NCBI GenBank assembly: GCA_017618515.1
Contig: JAFZUB010000028.1
Coordinates: 1 to 15,794, forward strand
DNA length: 15,794 nt
DNA from: Bacteroidaceae bacterium
Lineage (GTDB): Bacteria > Bacteroidota > Bacteroidia > Bacteroidales > Bacteroidaceae
Direction of reading: 5' to 3'
Part shown: positions 6,494-13,803 of the stretch, piece by piece
Numbering within the stretch: position 1 is the first letter of the stretch
Layout: every line of letters starts with the position of its first letter
Translations under genes and position numbers: made by a program
The notes under the pieces: model-generated
Told to the model about the DNA's origin: nothing
The model's input: only the letters and a program-made list of their open reading frames with translations
Database searches by the model: none

Positions 6494-7975
6494 ATGGCAA
6501 AAGTATCAAGAAGAGAATTTCTCAAGAAGAGTTCAGCCGCTATGGCTGGCCTTATGGTTGCTCCCTACATCGTGCCTAATACGGTGCTTGGCTCTAGCTA
6601 TGGCCACAAGGCTCCGAGTGACAAACTGAACATCCTCGGCGTAGGTGTTGGTGGACGTGGTGCCGCTGACATCGCTGAGATGGCAAAGACTGACAACATC
6701 GTCGGTCTGTGTGACTGCGACTGGAAGTACGCCAAGCATGTGCTTGACAGGTATCCCAACGCCAAGAAGTACACCGACTACCGCAAGATGTATGACGAGA
6801 TGCTGAAGTCGGCAGACGCTGTTATGGTGGCTACCGCCGACCATACTCACTGCATTATTGCCGCTGAGGCTATGATGGCTGGCAAGCATGTATATGTGGA
6901 GAAGCCGATGACACTTTATGCATACGAGAGCCGTCTGTTGACCAAACTGGCTGAGAAGTATAAGGTGGCTACACAGCAGGGAAACCAGGGCGCTTCGTCG
7001 TCAGGAACCCGCAAGGCACTGAACTGGCTGTGGAATGGTGAGATTGGTGAGGTTACCAAGATTGAGGCATTCACCAACCGTCCTATCTGGCCGCAGGGTA
7101 TGGCAGCTCCGAAGGAGGCTCAGCCCATCCCTTCAACTATGGACTGGAACGCATTTATTGGTCCGGCCAAGATGCGTCCGTATAACGAGGTTTATACACC
7201 GTGGAACTTCCGCGGATGGTGGCCCTTTGGCTCTGGTGCTCTCGGTGATATGGCCAACCACATTCTGGCAGTAGCATTCACAGGCTTGAAGCTCGGTACC
7301 CCGACCAGTATCATTGGTAGCTCCACTATGCTGATGCCCGACTCATGCCCCTCGGCTCAGAAGGTAACCTATCGCTTCCCCGCTCGCGACAATATGCCTA
7401 AGCTGGGTCTTCCCGCTTGTGAGCTGACATGGTATGATGGCGGTTTGCGCCCCAACATCCCGTTTGGCATGCCCGAAGGCAAGAAGTTTGACGAGAATGG
7501 TGTCTGCATATTCTATGGTACTAAGGATACTATGGTAGTTGGTACATACGGCAACGAGCCGTTCCTGGTGAGCGGTCGCGAGCCTAAGGTACCCGAGCTG
7601 TGCCGCATCGTTAAGGACAACAACCACCAGCAGGATTGGCTCCGCGCTTGCAAGGAGAGTGCTGATAGCCGTGTGCCTGCAAGTGCCGACTTTGCCGTAT
7701 CTGGCCCGCTGAATGAGAATATCGTTATGGGTGTGGCAGCAGTACGTCTGCAAGACCTGGGTCAGTGGCTTGACTGGGATGGCGCCAAGATGCGTTTCAC
7801 CAATATTCCTGCAGGTGCCCAGATTCATGTGTCTAACGCCATTGAGTTTGAGATCCATGACGGTCATCCGTCATTCGATGCTGCTGACAAGACGCTCATT
7901 GATGCTAACGAATATGCCGCACGCCTCATTAAGCCTGTTTACGAGAATGGCTATAAGCTGCCTGAGTTACCGTAG
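6494..7975 (+). CDS. Tat-exported Gfo/Idh/MocA family oxidoreductase
   Basis: A 493-residue periplasmic dehydrogenase-like protein. The N-terminus has a textbook twin-arginine signal: S5-R6-R7-E8-F9-L10-K11, a mildly hydrophobic core (SSAAMAGLMVAPYIV) and a cleavage zone near residues 33-40. The mature part shows the Rossmann motif G49-V-G-V-G-G-R-G56 and E136-K137-P138, followed by an extended C-terminal domain (FRGWWPFGSGALGDMANH) typical of long, exported members. Export through Tat implies folding with bound NAD(P) in the cytoplasm, as known for glucose-fructose oxidoreductase. Such enzymes act on C3 of sugars; GH109-type glycosidases are related and an alternative. The genes for TatA and TatC sit four genes downstream, and paired DUF1080 genes follow directly, supporting a role in 3-keto-glycoside chemistry. 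Substrate unknown. Confidence 0.9.
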   Translation: MAKVSRREFLKKSSAAMAGLMVAPYIVPNTVLGSSYGHKAPSDKLNILGVGVGGRGAADIAEMAKTDNIVGLCDCDWKYAKHVLDRYPNAKKYTDYRKMYDEMLKSADAVMVATADHTHCIIAAEAMMAGKHVYVEKPMTLYAYESRLLTKLAEKYKVATQQGNQGASSSGTRKALNWLWNGEIGEVTKIEAFTNRPIWPQGMAAPKEAQPIPSTMDWNAFIGPAKMRPYNEVYTPWNFRGWWPFGSGALGDMANHILAVAFTGLKLGTPTSIIGSSTMLMPDSCPSAQKVTYRFPARDNMPKLGLPACELTWYDGGLRPNIPFGMPEGKKFDENGVCIFYGTKDTMVVGTYGNEPFLVSGREPKVPELCRIVKDNNHQQDWLRACKESADSRVPASADFAVSGPLNENIVMGVAAVRLQDLGQWLDWDGAKMRFTNIPAGAQIHVSNAIEFEIHDGHPSFDAADKTLIDANEYAARLIKPVYENGYKLPELP

Positions 7976-7979
7976 GACG

Positions 7980-8000
7980 TTGAACATCGAGCATAGAAAC
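7980..8000 (+). repeat. Three in-phase, degenerate 7-base repeats
   Basis: TTGAACA (7980-7986), TCGAGCA (7987-7993) and TAGAAAC (7994-8000) fill most of the 31-base gap between the Tat-exported oxidoreductase and the first DUF1080 gene. The first copy is identical to those at 3803 and 11721. Confidence 0.6.
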
Positions 8001-8006
8001 TGACAT

Positions 8007-8831
8007 ATGAAAAAGATATTATTTCTGATTAGTTTTGTAGCCATTGCTACATGCGTTCCTGCGCAGAAAGGTTCTGCCCCGAAAACAGTGACCATCGTTT
8101 GCTCACAGGGCTTCCAGGGCCCCGAGCTGTGGGACCGCCATGAGATGCCAATCGACAAGAACGGCTTTATCACCATCTTCGACGGCCAGACTTTTGCAGG
8201 TTGGCGCGGCTATGGTAGGAGTTACATGCCATCCAAGTGGAAGGTGCAGGACGGCGCTATCTTCTTTGACAGCAAGGCAAAGGGAGAGGGCGGCGATATC
8301 ATCTTTGCACATAAGTTTAAGAACTTCGAGCTGGAGATGGAGTGGAAAATCTCAGAGGGTGGCAACAGTGGCATTTTCTATCTGGCACAGGAAGTGGCTG
8401 ACAATACCAATCTGAAGGGCGAACTGGAGCCGATATACATTTCAGCTCCCGAGTGCCAGGTGCTGGACAACGAGAGGCACCCCGATGCCAAGCTCGGCGT
8501 TGACGGCAATCGCCAATCGACTTCACTCTATGACATGATACCTGCAAAACCGCAGAATGCTAAGCCTGCGGGACAATGGAATAAGGTACGCATACGCGTG
8601 AAGGACGGACATGTGCAGCATTTCCAGAATGGAGTGGAGGTGCTCAGCTATGACCTGTGGACTCCCGCATGGACAGAGTTGCTGCAGAAAAGCAAGTTCA
8701 GCGAGAAGAACTGGCCTGTGGCTTTCGATCTGCTGAACGAATGCGGTGGCCCCAATCGTGAGGGTCTGATAGGCATGCAAGACCACGGTGATGACGTGTG
8801 GTATCGTAACATTAAAGTCAAAGAATTATAA
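8007..8831 (+). CDS. Secreted DUF1080 (3-keto-disaccharide hydrolase family) protein, copy 1
   Basis: A 274-residue protein with a Sec signal peptide (MKKILFLISFVAIATCVPA, cleavage after residue 19; a lipidated C16 is possible but its -1 threonine is unusual). The mature protein is a single DUF1080/PF06439 domain of the concanavalin-like fold: NGFITIFDGQTFAGWRGYG at the start, KISEGGNSGIFYLAQEV, ECQVLDNERHPD and the C-terminal DHGDDVWYRNIKVKEL. Family members hydrolyse or eliminate the bond in 3-keto-glycosides, so this is the probable bond-cleaving or hydrating enzyme for the product of the Tat-exported oxidoreductase; exact chemistry is not visible. It is a paralogue of the next gene, which follows after 12 bases, with long identical blocks but a different N-terminus. 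Confidence 0.88.
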   Translation: MKKILFLISFVAIATCVPAQKGSAPKTVTIVCSQGFQGPELWDRHEMPIDKNGFITIFDGQTFAGWRGYGRSYMPSKWKVQDGAIFFDSKAKGEGGDIIFAHKFKNFELEMEWKISEGGNSGIFYLAQEVADNTNLKGELEPIYISAPECQVLDNERHPDAKLGVDGNRQSTSLYDMIPAKPQNAKPAGQWNKVRIRVKDGHVQHFQNGVEVLSYDLWTPAWTELLQKSKFSEKNWPVAFDLLNECGGPNREGLIGMQDHGDDVWYRNIKVKEL

Positions 8832-8843
8832 GAAAATATCATT

Positions 8844-9707
8844 ATGAAAAAATCGATTCTTATTTTTGTCCTTGGTTTAGCTGTGGGCTTTGGTGCCAAA
8901 TGGCTTATGGATGTCTGCTGCAAGGATTCTTGCAAGGCAGAGGGTGAAGCAACAGAGAGTCTTGTGGCAAAGGTGGCCGATGGACCAAATATTGACATCG
9001 CATCACTGCCTGTGGATGCAGAAGGCTTCATTACTCTCTTCGACGGTAAGACGCTCAACGGTTGGCGTGGCTATGGTATGGAAGTGCCGCCCACCAGTTG
9101 GGAAGTAGCTGATGGCGCTATCCACCTCAAAGGCTCCGGCACTGGCGAAGCACAGGTAGAGGGCGGTGGCGATCTTATCTTCGCCCATAAGTTCCAGAAC
9201 TTCGAGTTGCAGCTTGAGTACAAGATCTCGGAGGGCGGTAATAGTGGTATCTTCTATCTCGCACAGGAGGTGAAGGATGCCGAAGGTAAGGAATACCTGC
9301 CTATTTGGCAGTCGTCCAGCGAATTCCAGGTTCTGGACAATGCCAAGCATCCCGACGCCCAGCTAGGTGTGGACGGCAACAGGCAGTCGTCGTCGCTATA
9401 TGACATGATTCCTGCCAAGCCTCAGAACTCTAAGCCTGCTGGCGAGTGGAACCAGGCCAAGATTATGGTGTATAAAGGCACTGTGATACATGGCCAGAAC
9501 GGCACTAATGTGCTGGAGTACCATCTGTGGACACCGAAGTGGACTCAGATGCTGCAGGATAGCAAGTTCCGCGAGGGCGGTGATTTCCCCTATGCATTTG
9601 GCCTGCTTAACAATATGGGCGGTGACAAGCATGAGGGTTATATCGGCCTCCAGGATCATGGCGACGATGTGTGGTATCGCAATATCCGCATCAAGATAAT
9701 GGAATAA
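8844..9707 (+). CDS. Membrane-anchored DUF1080 (3-keto-disaccharide hydrolase family) protein, copy 2
   Basis: A 287-residue DUF1080 protein. Residues 4-22 form a hydrophobic helix (SILIFVLGLAVGFGAKWLM) followed by a cysteine cluster C25-C26-x-x-x-C30 and a charged linker of about 25 residues; there is no good signal-peptidase site, so it is either an uncleaved anchor or an unusual lipoprotein (V before the cysteine is atypical). The domain itself runs from about residue 60 (EGFITLFDGKTLNGWRGYG) to the end (DHGDDVWYRNIRIKIME), with the same blocks as copy 1: KISEGGNSGIFYLAQEV, FQVLDNAKHPDAQLGVDGNR, YDMIPAKPQN. It carries an extra GTGEAQVE insertion. The two copies may cleave different linkages or carry out successive steps. 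It ends three bases before the next gene. Confidence 0.88.
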   Translation: MKKSILIFVLGLAVGFGAKWLMDVCCKDSCKAEGEATESLVAKVADGPNIDIASLPVDAEGFITLFDGKTLNGWRGYGMEVPPTSWEVADGAIHLKGSGTGEAQVEGGGDLIFAHKFQNFELQLEYKISEGGNSGIFYLAQEVKDAEGKEYLPIWQSSSEFQVLDNAKHPDAQLGVDGNRQSSSLYDMIPAKPQNSKPAGEWNQAKIMVYKGTVIHGQNGTNVLEYHLWTPKWTQMLQDSKFREGGDFPYAFGLLNNMGGDKHEGYIGLQDHGDDVWYRNIRIKIME

Positions 9708-9710
9708 TAG

Positions 9711-10619
9711 ATGATGAGTATCAAGAGAACACTGATAGCAGCGATTACGCTTCTCCTTCTTGGTGGAGGGTGGGAGAGTCTTTCCGCCAAGCCCAAGAAG
9801 GAGATGGCGCTGCAACTCTATTCCATTCGCGAAGTGATAGGCTCCGCCGAAAAGTATGCCAAGAATCACGAAGAGGTGTTTCGCAAGCTGTATACTTGGG
9901 GCTACACCGCCGTGGAGGCAGCCAACTATGATCAGGGCAAGGGCACGTTCTATGGTGTAACACCACAGCAGTTTCGTGCCGACTGCGAAGCAGCCGGACT
10001 GAAATGTCTCAGCAGCCACGCCACACGTGGACTGAACAAGGATGAGCTGAGTAATCACGACTTCACCGAGGCATTGCAGTGGTGGGACAAGGCCATTGCC
10101 GATCATAAGGCTGCAGGCATGGAGTATATCGTAACGCCGGGGTGGGGGACACCTAAGACATTGGAAGAGGCACAGACGCTCTGCGACTATGCCAATGCCA
10201 TCGGTCAGAAGTGTCGTGCCGCAGGCATTAAGTATGGCTACCACACTCACTCTCATGAGTTTCAGAAGGTGGAAGGCACACCGTGGGTTGACTACATGAT
10301 GCAGCACATCGATGCCGACAATATGTTTTGGCAGATGGACACCTATTGGTGCGTGATGGCGCAGCAGTCACCCGTACAGTACTTCAAGAAATACCCCGGC
10401 CGCTTCACCATGCTCCACATCAAGGACCTCTACGAGCTCGGCCAGAGTGGCATGCTCGGTTTCGAGGCCATTTTCGACAATGCCGCTACAGCTGGACTGA
10501 AGGATTATGTGGTAGAGATGGAGGGCACCGACGGCACCATAGACATCATGGAAGGTGTGCGTCGTTGTGCGGAATTCCTCAACAAGTGCAAGTCCGTTAA
10601 GAAAAGCTACAACAATTAA
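9711..10619 (+). CDS. Secreted sugar phosphate isomerase/epimerase-like TIM-barrel protein
   Basis: A 302-residue protein of the xylose isomerase-like TIM-barrel superfamily (AP endonuclease 2 type) with a Sec signal peptide ([20 protein letters not shown], cleavage near A26). Likely metal ligands are visible in order: E in [12 protein letters not shown] and E in [11 protein letters not shown] in [10 protein letters not shown] in MLHIKD and E in VVEMEGTD. Export rules out a normal role on sugar phosphates, which are cytoplasmic; in related gene sets this protein type takes part in the elimination/hydration of 3-keto-glycosides, so it may be a lyase or epimerase on keto-sugars. That is inference. 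The ATG at 9711 is followed by a second ATG (9714); either could be used. The gene begins three bases after the second DUF1080 gene and ends 20 bases before tatA. Confidence 0.85.
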   Translation: MMSIKRTLIAAITLLLLGGGWESLSAKPKKEMALQLYSIREVIGSAEKYAKNHEEVFRKLYTWGYTAVEAANYDQGKGTFYGVTPQQFRADCEAAGLKCLSSHATRGLNKDELSNHDFTEALQWWDKAIADHKAAGMEYIVTPGWGTPKTLEEAQTLCDYANAIGQKCRAAGIKYGYHTHSHEFQKVEGTPWVDYMMQHIDADNMFWQMDTYWCVMAQQSPVQYFKKYPGRFTMLHIKDLYELGQSGMLGFEAIFDNAATAGLKDYVVEMEGTDGTIDIMEGVRRCAEFLNKCKSVKKSYNN

Positions 10620-10639
10620 CGCACATAATTATACATATA

Positions 10640-10858
10640 ATGATAATCCATCCATTATTCATCGGTACAACCGAACTGATAATCATCGCCTGTCTGGCCT
10701 TGCTGCTCTTTGGTGGCAAGAAACTGCCGGAGCTGATGAAAGGACTCGGACAAGGAGTCCAGAGTTTCAAGAAGGGCATGAAAGAACCGTTGGAGGAGAA
10801 AGAGCAAAAGTCAACTGACAACGGACAACAAGCAAAAGATGCGGAGGCAGAGAAATAG
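10640..10858 (+). CDS. tatA: Sec-independent protein translocase subunit TatA
   Basis: A 72-residue protein with the TatA layout: a short N-terminal membrane helix (residues 6-24, [19 protein letters not shown]), the FGGKKLPEL hinge, an amphipathic helix ([16 protein letters not shown]) and a charged, disordered tail. TatA forms the pore-like assembly of the twin-arginine route for folded proteins in the inner membrane. No separate tatB is seen; in Bacteroidota TatA usually serves both roles. Translation start is the ATG with an AT-rich leader, and the gene overlaps tatC by 20 bases. The Tat-signal oxidoreductase encoded upstream in the same run is the obvious substrate. Confidence 0.93.
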   Translation: MIIHPLFIGTTELIIIACLALLLFGGKKLPELMKGLGQGVQSFKKGMKEPLEEKEQKSTDNGQQAKDAEAEK

Positions 10859-11657
10859 CACTCTCGCTGACCGCGGTCTCCTTTCATTTGGCGGACACCT
10901 CGATGTGTTGCGCCAGATGCTTTTTCGTATCATCGCAGTAGCAGGCGTGCTTGCTGCGGTGGTATTTTGCTTTAAGGAGCAGACATGGCGCATCTTGCTT
11001 GCTCCGAGTGAGTGGGACTTCTGCACCTATCGCTGGCTGGAGGGTATCATGCAGGCTTTGGGCATCAACTTCCATTTTCAGGAGTTTCATGTCAGCATGA
11101 TAGCCACCGAGTTGTCTTCGCAGTTTATGACTCACATTACTACAGCCTGCTACCTCGGCCTGCTGGGCGCCTCGCCCTACATTGTATATGAGTTGTTTCG
11201 CTTCATATCGCCAGCGCTGTATGAGAATGAACGCAAATACTCTGTGCGTGTGACAGTGATGGTATATGTGCTGTTTATCATCGGTGTGCTGATAACCTAC
11301 TTCGTGCTGTTCCCTATTTCTTTCCGTTTCTTAGGCACATACAGCGTGTCGCCGAAGATAGTGAGCAATATCACGCTCGACTCCTACATCTCCACCTTCA
11401 CTGTCCTCACCCTGCTGATGGGTGTTGTCTTCCAACTGCCCGTGATAGCGTGGTTTCTTGGCAAGATGGGAGTTGTCACAGCCTCCGCCATGGCGCGTTA
11501 TCGTCGCCATGCCTTCATAGTTATTGCCCTTGTGGCTGCCATTATTACGCCTCCCGATGTGATGACGCTTATCCTCGTTACCATTCCCCTGTATATGCTC
11601 TACGAGATAAGCATTCGAATACTACGGCTTCAAAAGAAGCGTCGCACAGAATCTTAG
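10839..11657 (+). CDS. tatC: Sec-independent protein translocase subunit TatC
   Basis: A 272-residue polytopic membrane protein and the signal-recognition subunit of the Tat system. Seen: the N-terminal cytoplasmic motif [15 protein letters not shown] (residues 16-30, equivalent to WDHLxELRxR), first membrane helix near 30-46, the loop-helix motif [22 protein letters not shown] with the conserved P, E-R and F-ISP-L positions, and the C-terminal block [19 protein letters not shown] followed by YMLYEISI. Six membrane helices fit the hydrophobic pattern. The start lies inside the 3' end of tatA (20-base overlap, other frame), which implies translational coupling. Residues 1-14 ([14 protein letters not shown]) are a slightly longer, basic extension than in most TatC proteins. 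Confidence 0.94.
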   Translation: MRRQRNSTLADRGLLSFGGHLDVLRQMLFRIIAVAGVLAAVVFCFKEQTWRILLAPSEWDFCTYRWLEGIMQALGINFHFQEFHVSMIATELSSQFMTHITTACYLGLLGASPYIVYELFRFISPALYENERKYSVRVTVMVYVLFIIGVLITYFVLFPISFRFLGTYSVSPKIVSNITLDSYISTFTVLTLLMGVVFQLPVIAWFLGKMGVVTASAMARYRRHAFIVIALVAAIITPPDVMTLILVTIPLYMLYEISIRILRLQKKRRTES

Positions 11658-11713
11658 AGCCATTGCATGAATACAAGATGCGGCTTTGGCACACTTTATG
11701 CATACAAAGAACA

Positions 11714-11727
11714 GTGAAAATTGAACA
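11714..11727 (+). repeat. Heptamer pair GTGAAAA-TTGAACA before htpG
   Basis: A degenerate heptamer (11714-11720) in phase with an exact TTGAACA (11721-11727), 15 bases before the htpG start. The 85-base gap from tatC to htpG otherwise holds no clear terminator, CIRCE element or promoter that I can support. Confidence 0.5.
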
Positions 11728-11742
11728 TAAAATACATTTGTT

Positions 11743-13803
11743 ATGCAAAAAGGTAATATAGGTGTAACTACGGAAAATATCTTTCCGGTTATCAAGAAGT
11801 TTCTTTACAGTGATCATGAGATTTTTCTGCGCGAGATAATCTCCAATGCAGTTGATGCGACGCAGAAGATGAAGACCCTGCAGTCGCAGGGCGAGTATAC
11901 GGACGACCTTGGCGACCTTACCATTCGTGTGAGCCTCGACGCGAAGAAGAAGACTCTCACCGTCAGCGACCGCGGCATTGGTATGACCGATGAGGAGATA
12001 GACAAGTATATCAACCAGATAGCCTTCAGTGGTGCCACGGACTTCCTTGAGAAGTTCAAAGATGAGGCCAACGCTATCATCGGCCATTTTGGCTTGGGCT
12101 TCTACTCTGCCTTCATGGTAAGCAAGAAGGTGGAGATTATCTCCCTTAGTTACAAGGAAGGCAGCAAGGCTGTGAAGTGGAGTTGCGATGGCACACCGGA
12201 GTATAAGATGGAGGAGTGCAAGAAGGCCGACCGCGGCACCGACATCGTGATGCATATAGACGACGAGTGCAAGGAATACCTTGAGAAGTTCAAGATTGAG
12301 GAACTTCTGAAGAAGTACTGCCGCTTCCTGCCCGTGAGCATCGCCTTCGGCAAGAAAACCGAGTGGAAGGATGGCAAGGAGGTGGAGACAGATGAGGACA
12401 ATATCATCAACGATACCGACCCCATCTGGCGCCGTAAGCCCGCCGACCTTAAGGACGAGGACTACCAGAAGTTCTATCGCGCTCTCTACCCGGGCTACGA
12501 GGAACCGCTGTTCTGGATTCACCTCAATGTGGACTACCCGTTTAATCTGACAGGTGTGCTCTTCTTTCCCAAGATAAAGAACGATCTCGACCTGCGCCGC
12601 AACAAGATACAGCTCTACTGCAACCAGGTGTTTGTGACTGACAGTGTGGAGAATATCGTGCCCGATTTCCTCACCTTGCTCCATGGTGTGATTGACTCGC
12701 CCGACATCCCGCTCAATGTGAGCCGCTCCTACCTGCAGAGCGATGCCAATGTGAAGAAAATCTCCAAGTATATCACCAAGAAGGTGAGCGACCGCCTCGA
12801 GTCTATCTTCAAGGAGGACCGCAAAGTGTATGAGGAGAAGTGGGACGATCTCAAGCTCTTCATCCATTACGGTCTGCTTAGCGAACCCGACTTCTGGGAG
12901 AAAGGAAGCAAGGTTACGCTCCTAAAAGACACCGACGGCAAGTTCTTTACCCTTGATGAATACAAGACTCTTATCAACGACAACCAGACCGACAAGAACA
13001 AGACGCTTGTCTATCTGTACGCCACCGATGCCACGCAACAATACACCTACATCCAGAATGCCAAGGAGAAGGGTTACAATGTGCTGCTGATGGATGGCCA
13101 GCTCGATATCCCTCTCGTGGGAATGCTCGAGCAGAAGCTGTCGAGCGATAAAGAGCACTGCCGCTTCAGTCGTGTAGATAGCGACACCGTGAGCCGTCTC
13201 ATCCCTAAGGAAGAGGATGCACAGGAGGTGCTTGACGCTGATGAGAGCGCCAACCTCAGTTCGAGCTTCAAGAGCCAGATGCCTAAGATTGACAAGGCCG
13301 AGTTTATGGTAGAGGTGCAGCCCTTGGGTGCCGACGAAGCCCCTGCCGTCATCACGCAGAGCGAATATATGCGCCGCATGAAGGAGATGAGCAAGTTGCA
13401 GTCAGGCATGAGCTTCTACGGAGAAATGCCTGATATGTACACTCTTATCCTCAACAGCGACCATCCTGCAGTGAGCAAGCTCAATGCGGAGCTCAAGGAG
13501 CAGACCGCCGAGGCTATCAAGCCGATAGAGGCCGAGCTCAAGGGACTCCGTGCCCGACAGGCAGCACTGCGCGACGAGCAGAGCAAGGAGGGTGACAAAT
13601 TCCCCGAGGAGCAGAAGAAAGACCTCGAGCAGACCAACGCCGACATCAAGGTGCAGGAGGACAAGAAAGAGACTGTGCTCGCCGACTTTGCCAAGGGTCA
13701 GGACAAGGTGCGCCACCTCATCGATCTCGCCTTGCTGCAAAACGGTATGTTGCGCGGCGAAGCGCTCAACAACTTTGTGAAACGCTCAGTTGAAATGTTA
13801 TGA
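11743..13803 (+). CDS. htpG: Molecular chaperone HtpG (bacterial Hsp90)
   Basis: A 686-residue cytoplasmic ATP-dependent chaperone that helps fold and remodel client proteins as a dimer. The GHKL ATPase domain is complete: E31 and N35 in LREIISNAVDAT (catalytic Glu and Mg-binding Asn), D76-x-G-x-G-M81, and G114-H-F-G-L-G-F120. The middle domain has the ATP-sensing arginine R328 in LNVSR. It is longer than the E. coli protein (624) because of a charged segment near the C-terminus (about residues 590-650, rich in K, E, D and Q), as in other Bacteroidota. Start ATG is preceded by an AT-rich leader without Shine-Dalgarno sequence. The stop codon overlaps the start of the VanW gene (ATGA), so the two are co-translated. 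No heat-shock operator was recognised upstream. Confidence 0.97.
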   Translation: MQKGNIGVTTENIFPVIKKFLYSDHEIFLREIISNAVDATQKMKTLQSQGEYTDDLGDLTIRVSLDAKKKTLTVSDRGIGMTDEEIDKYINQIAFSGATDFLEKFKDEANAIIGHFGLGFYSAFMVSKKVEIISLSYKEGSKAVKWSCDGTPEYKMEECKKADRGTDIVMHIDDECKEYLEKFKIEELLKKYCRFLPVSIAFGKKTEWKDGKEVETDEDNIINDTDPIWRRKPADLKDEDYQKFYRALYPGYEEPLFWIHLNVDYPFNLTGVLFFPKIKNDLDLRRNKIQLYCNQVFVTDSVENIVPDFLTLLHGVIDSPDIPLNVSRSYLQSDANVKKISKYITKKVSDRLESIFKEDRKVYEEKWDDLKLFIHYGLLSEPDFWEKGSKVTLLKDTDGKFFTLDEYKTLINDNQTDKNKTLVYLYATDATQQYTYIQNAKEKGYNVLLMDGQLDIPLVGMLEQKLSSDKEHCRFSRVDSDTVSRLIPKEEDAQEVLDADESANLSSSFKSQMPKIDKAEFMVEVQPLGADEAPAVITQSEYMRRMKEMSKLQSGMSFYGEMPDMYTLILNSDHPAVSKLNAELKEQTAEAIKPIEAELKGLRARQAALRDEQSKEGDKFPEEQKKDLEQTNADIKVQEDKKETVLADFAKGQDKVRHLIDLALLQNGMLRGEALNNFVKRSVEML

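Larger units (their letters stand above)
5356..11657 (+). other. Putative operon: two oxidoreductases, two DUF1080, isomerase-like protein, tatA, tatC
   Basis: Seven same-strand genes follow a single recognisable promoter. Gaps are 52, 31, 12, 3, 20 and minus 20 bases, without a terminator-like hairpin between them. The next gene, htpG, follows tatC after 85 bases and may or may not be read through. Four products carry export signals or anchors (one Tat, two Sec, one membrane anchor), and the translocase genes close the run. Confidence 0.72.

Noticed and set aside
9396..10307. 303-residue minus-strand ORF over the DUF1080 copy 2 and isomerase genes
   Set aside because: Opposite two well-supported genes, no motif, spans the gene boundary.
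10856..10863. TAGCACTC, half of a CIRCE heat-shock operator
   Set aside because: Lies within the tatC coding region, far from htpG, and no matching GAGTGCTA half follows.
11733..11740. TACATTTG matches the -7 promoter consensus before htpG
   Set aside because: It ends two bases before the htpG ATG, so transcripts would begin inside the gene, and no -33 element stands at the right distance.
11578..12867. 429-residue ORF on the minus strand opposite htpG and tatC
   Set aside because: It is rich in Leu, Val, His and Ile in the pattern expected from the complement of the plus-strand codons, has no recognisable domain, and covers the intact htpG.
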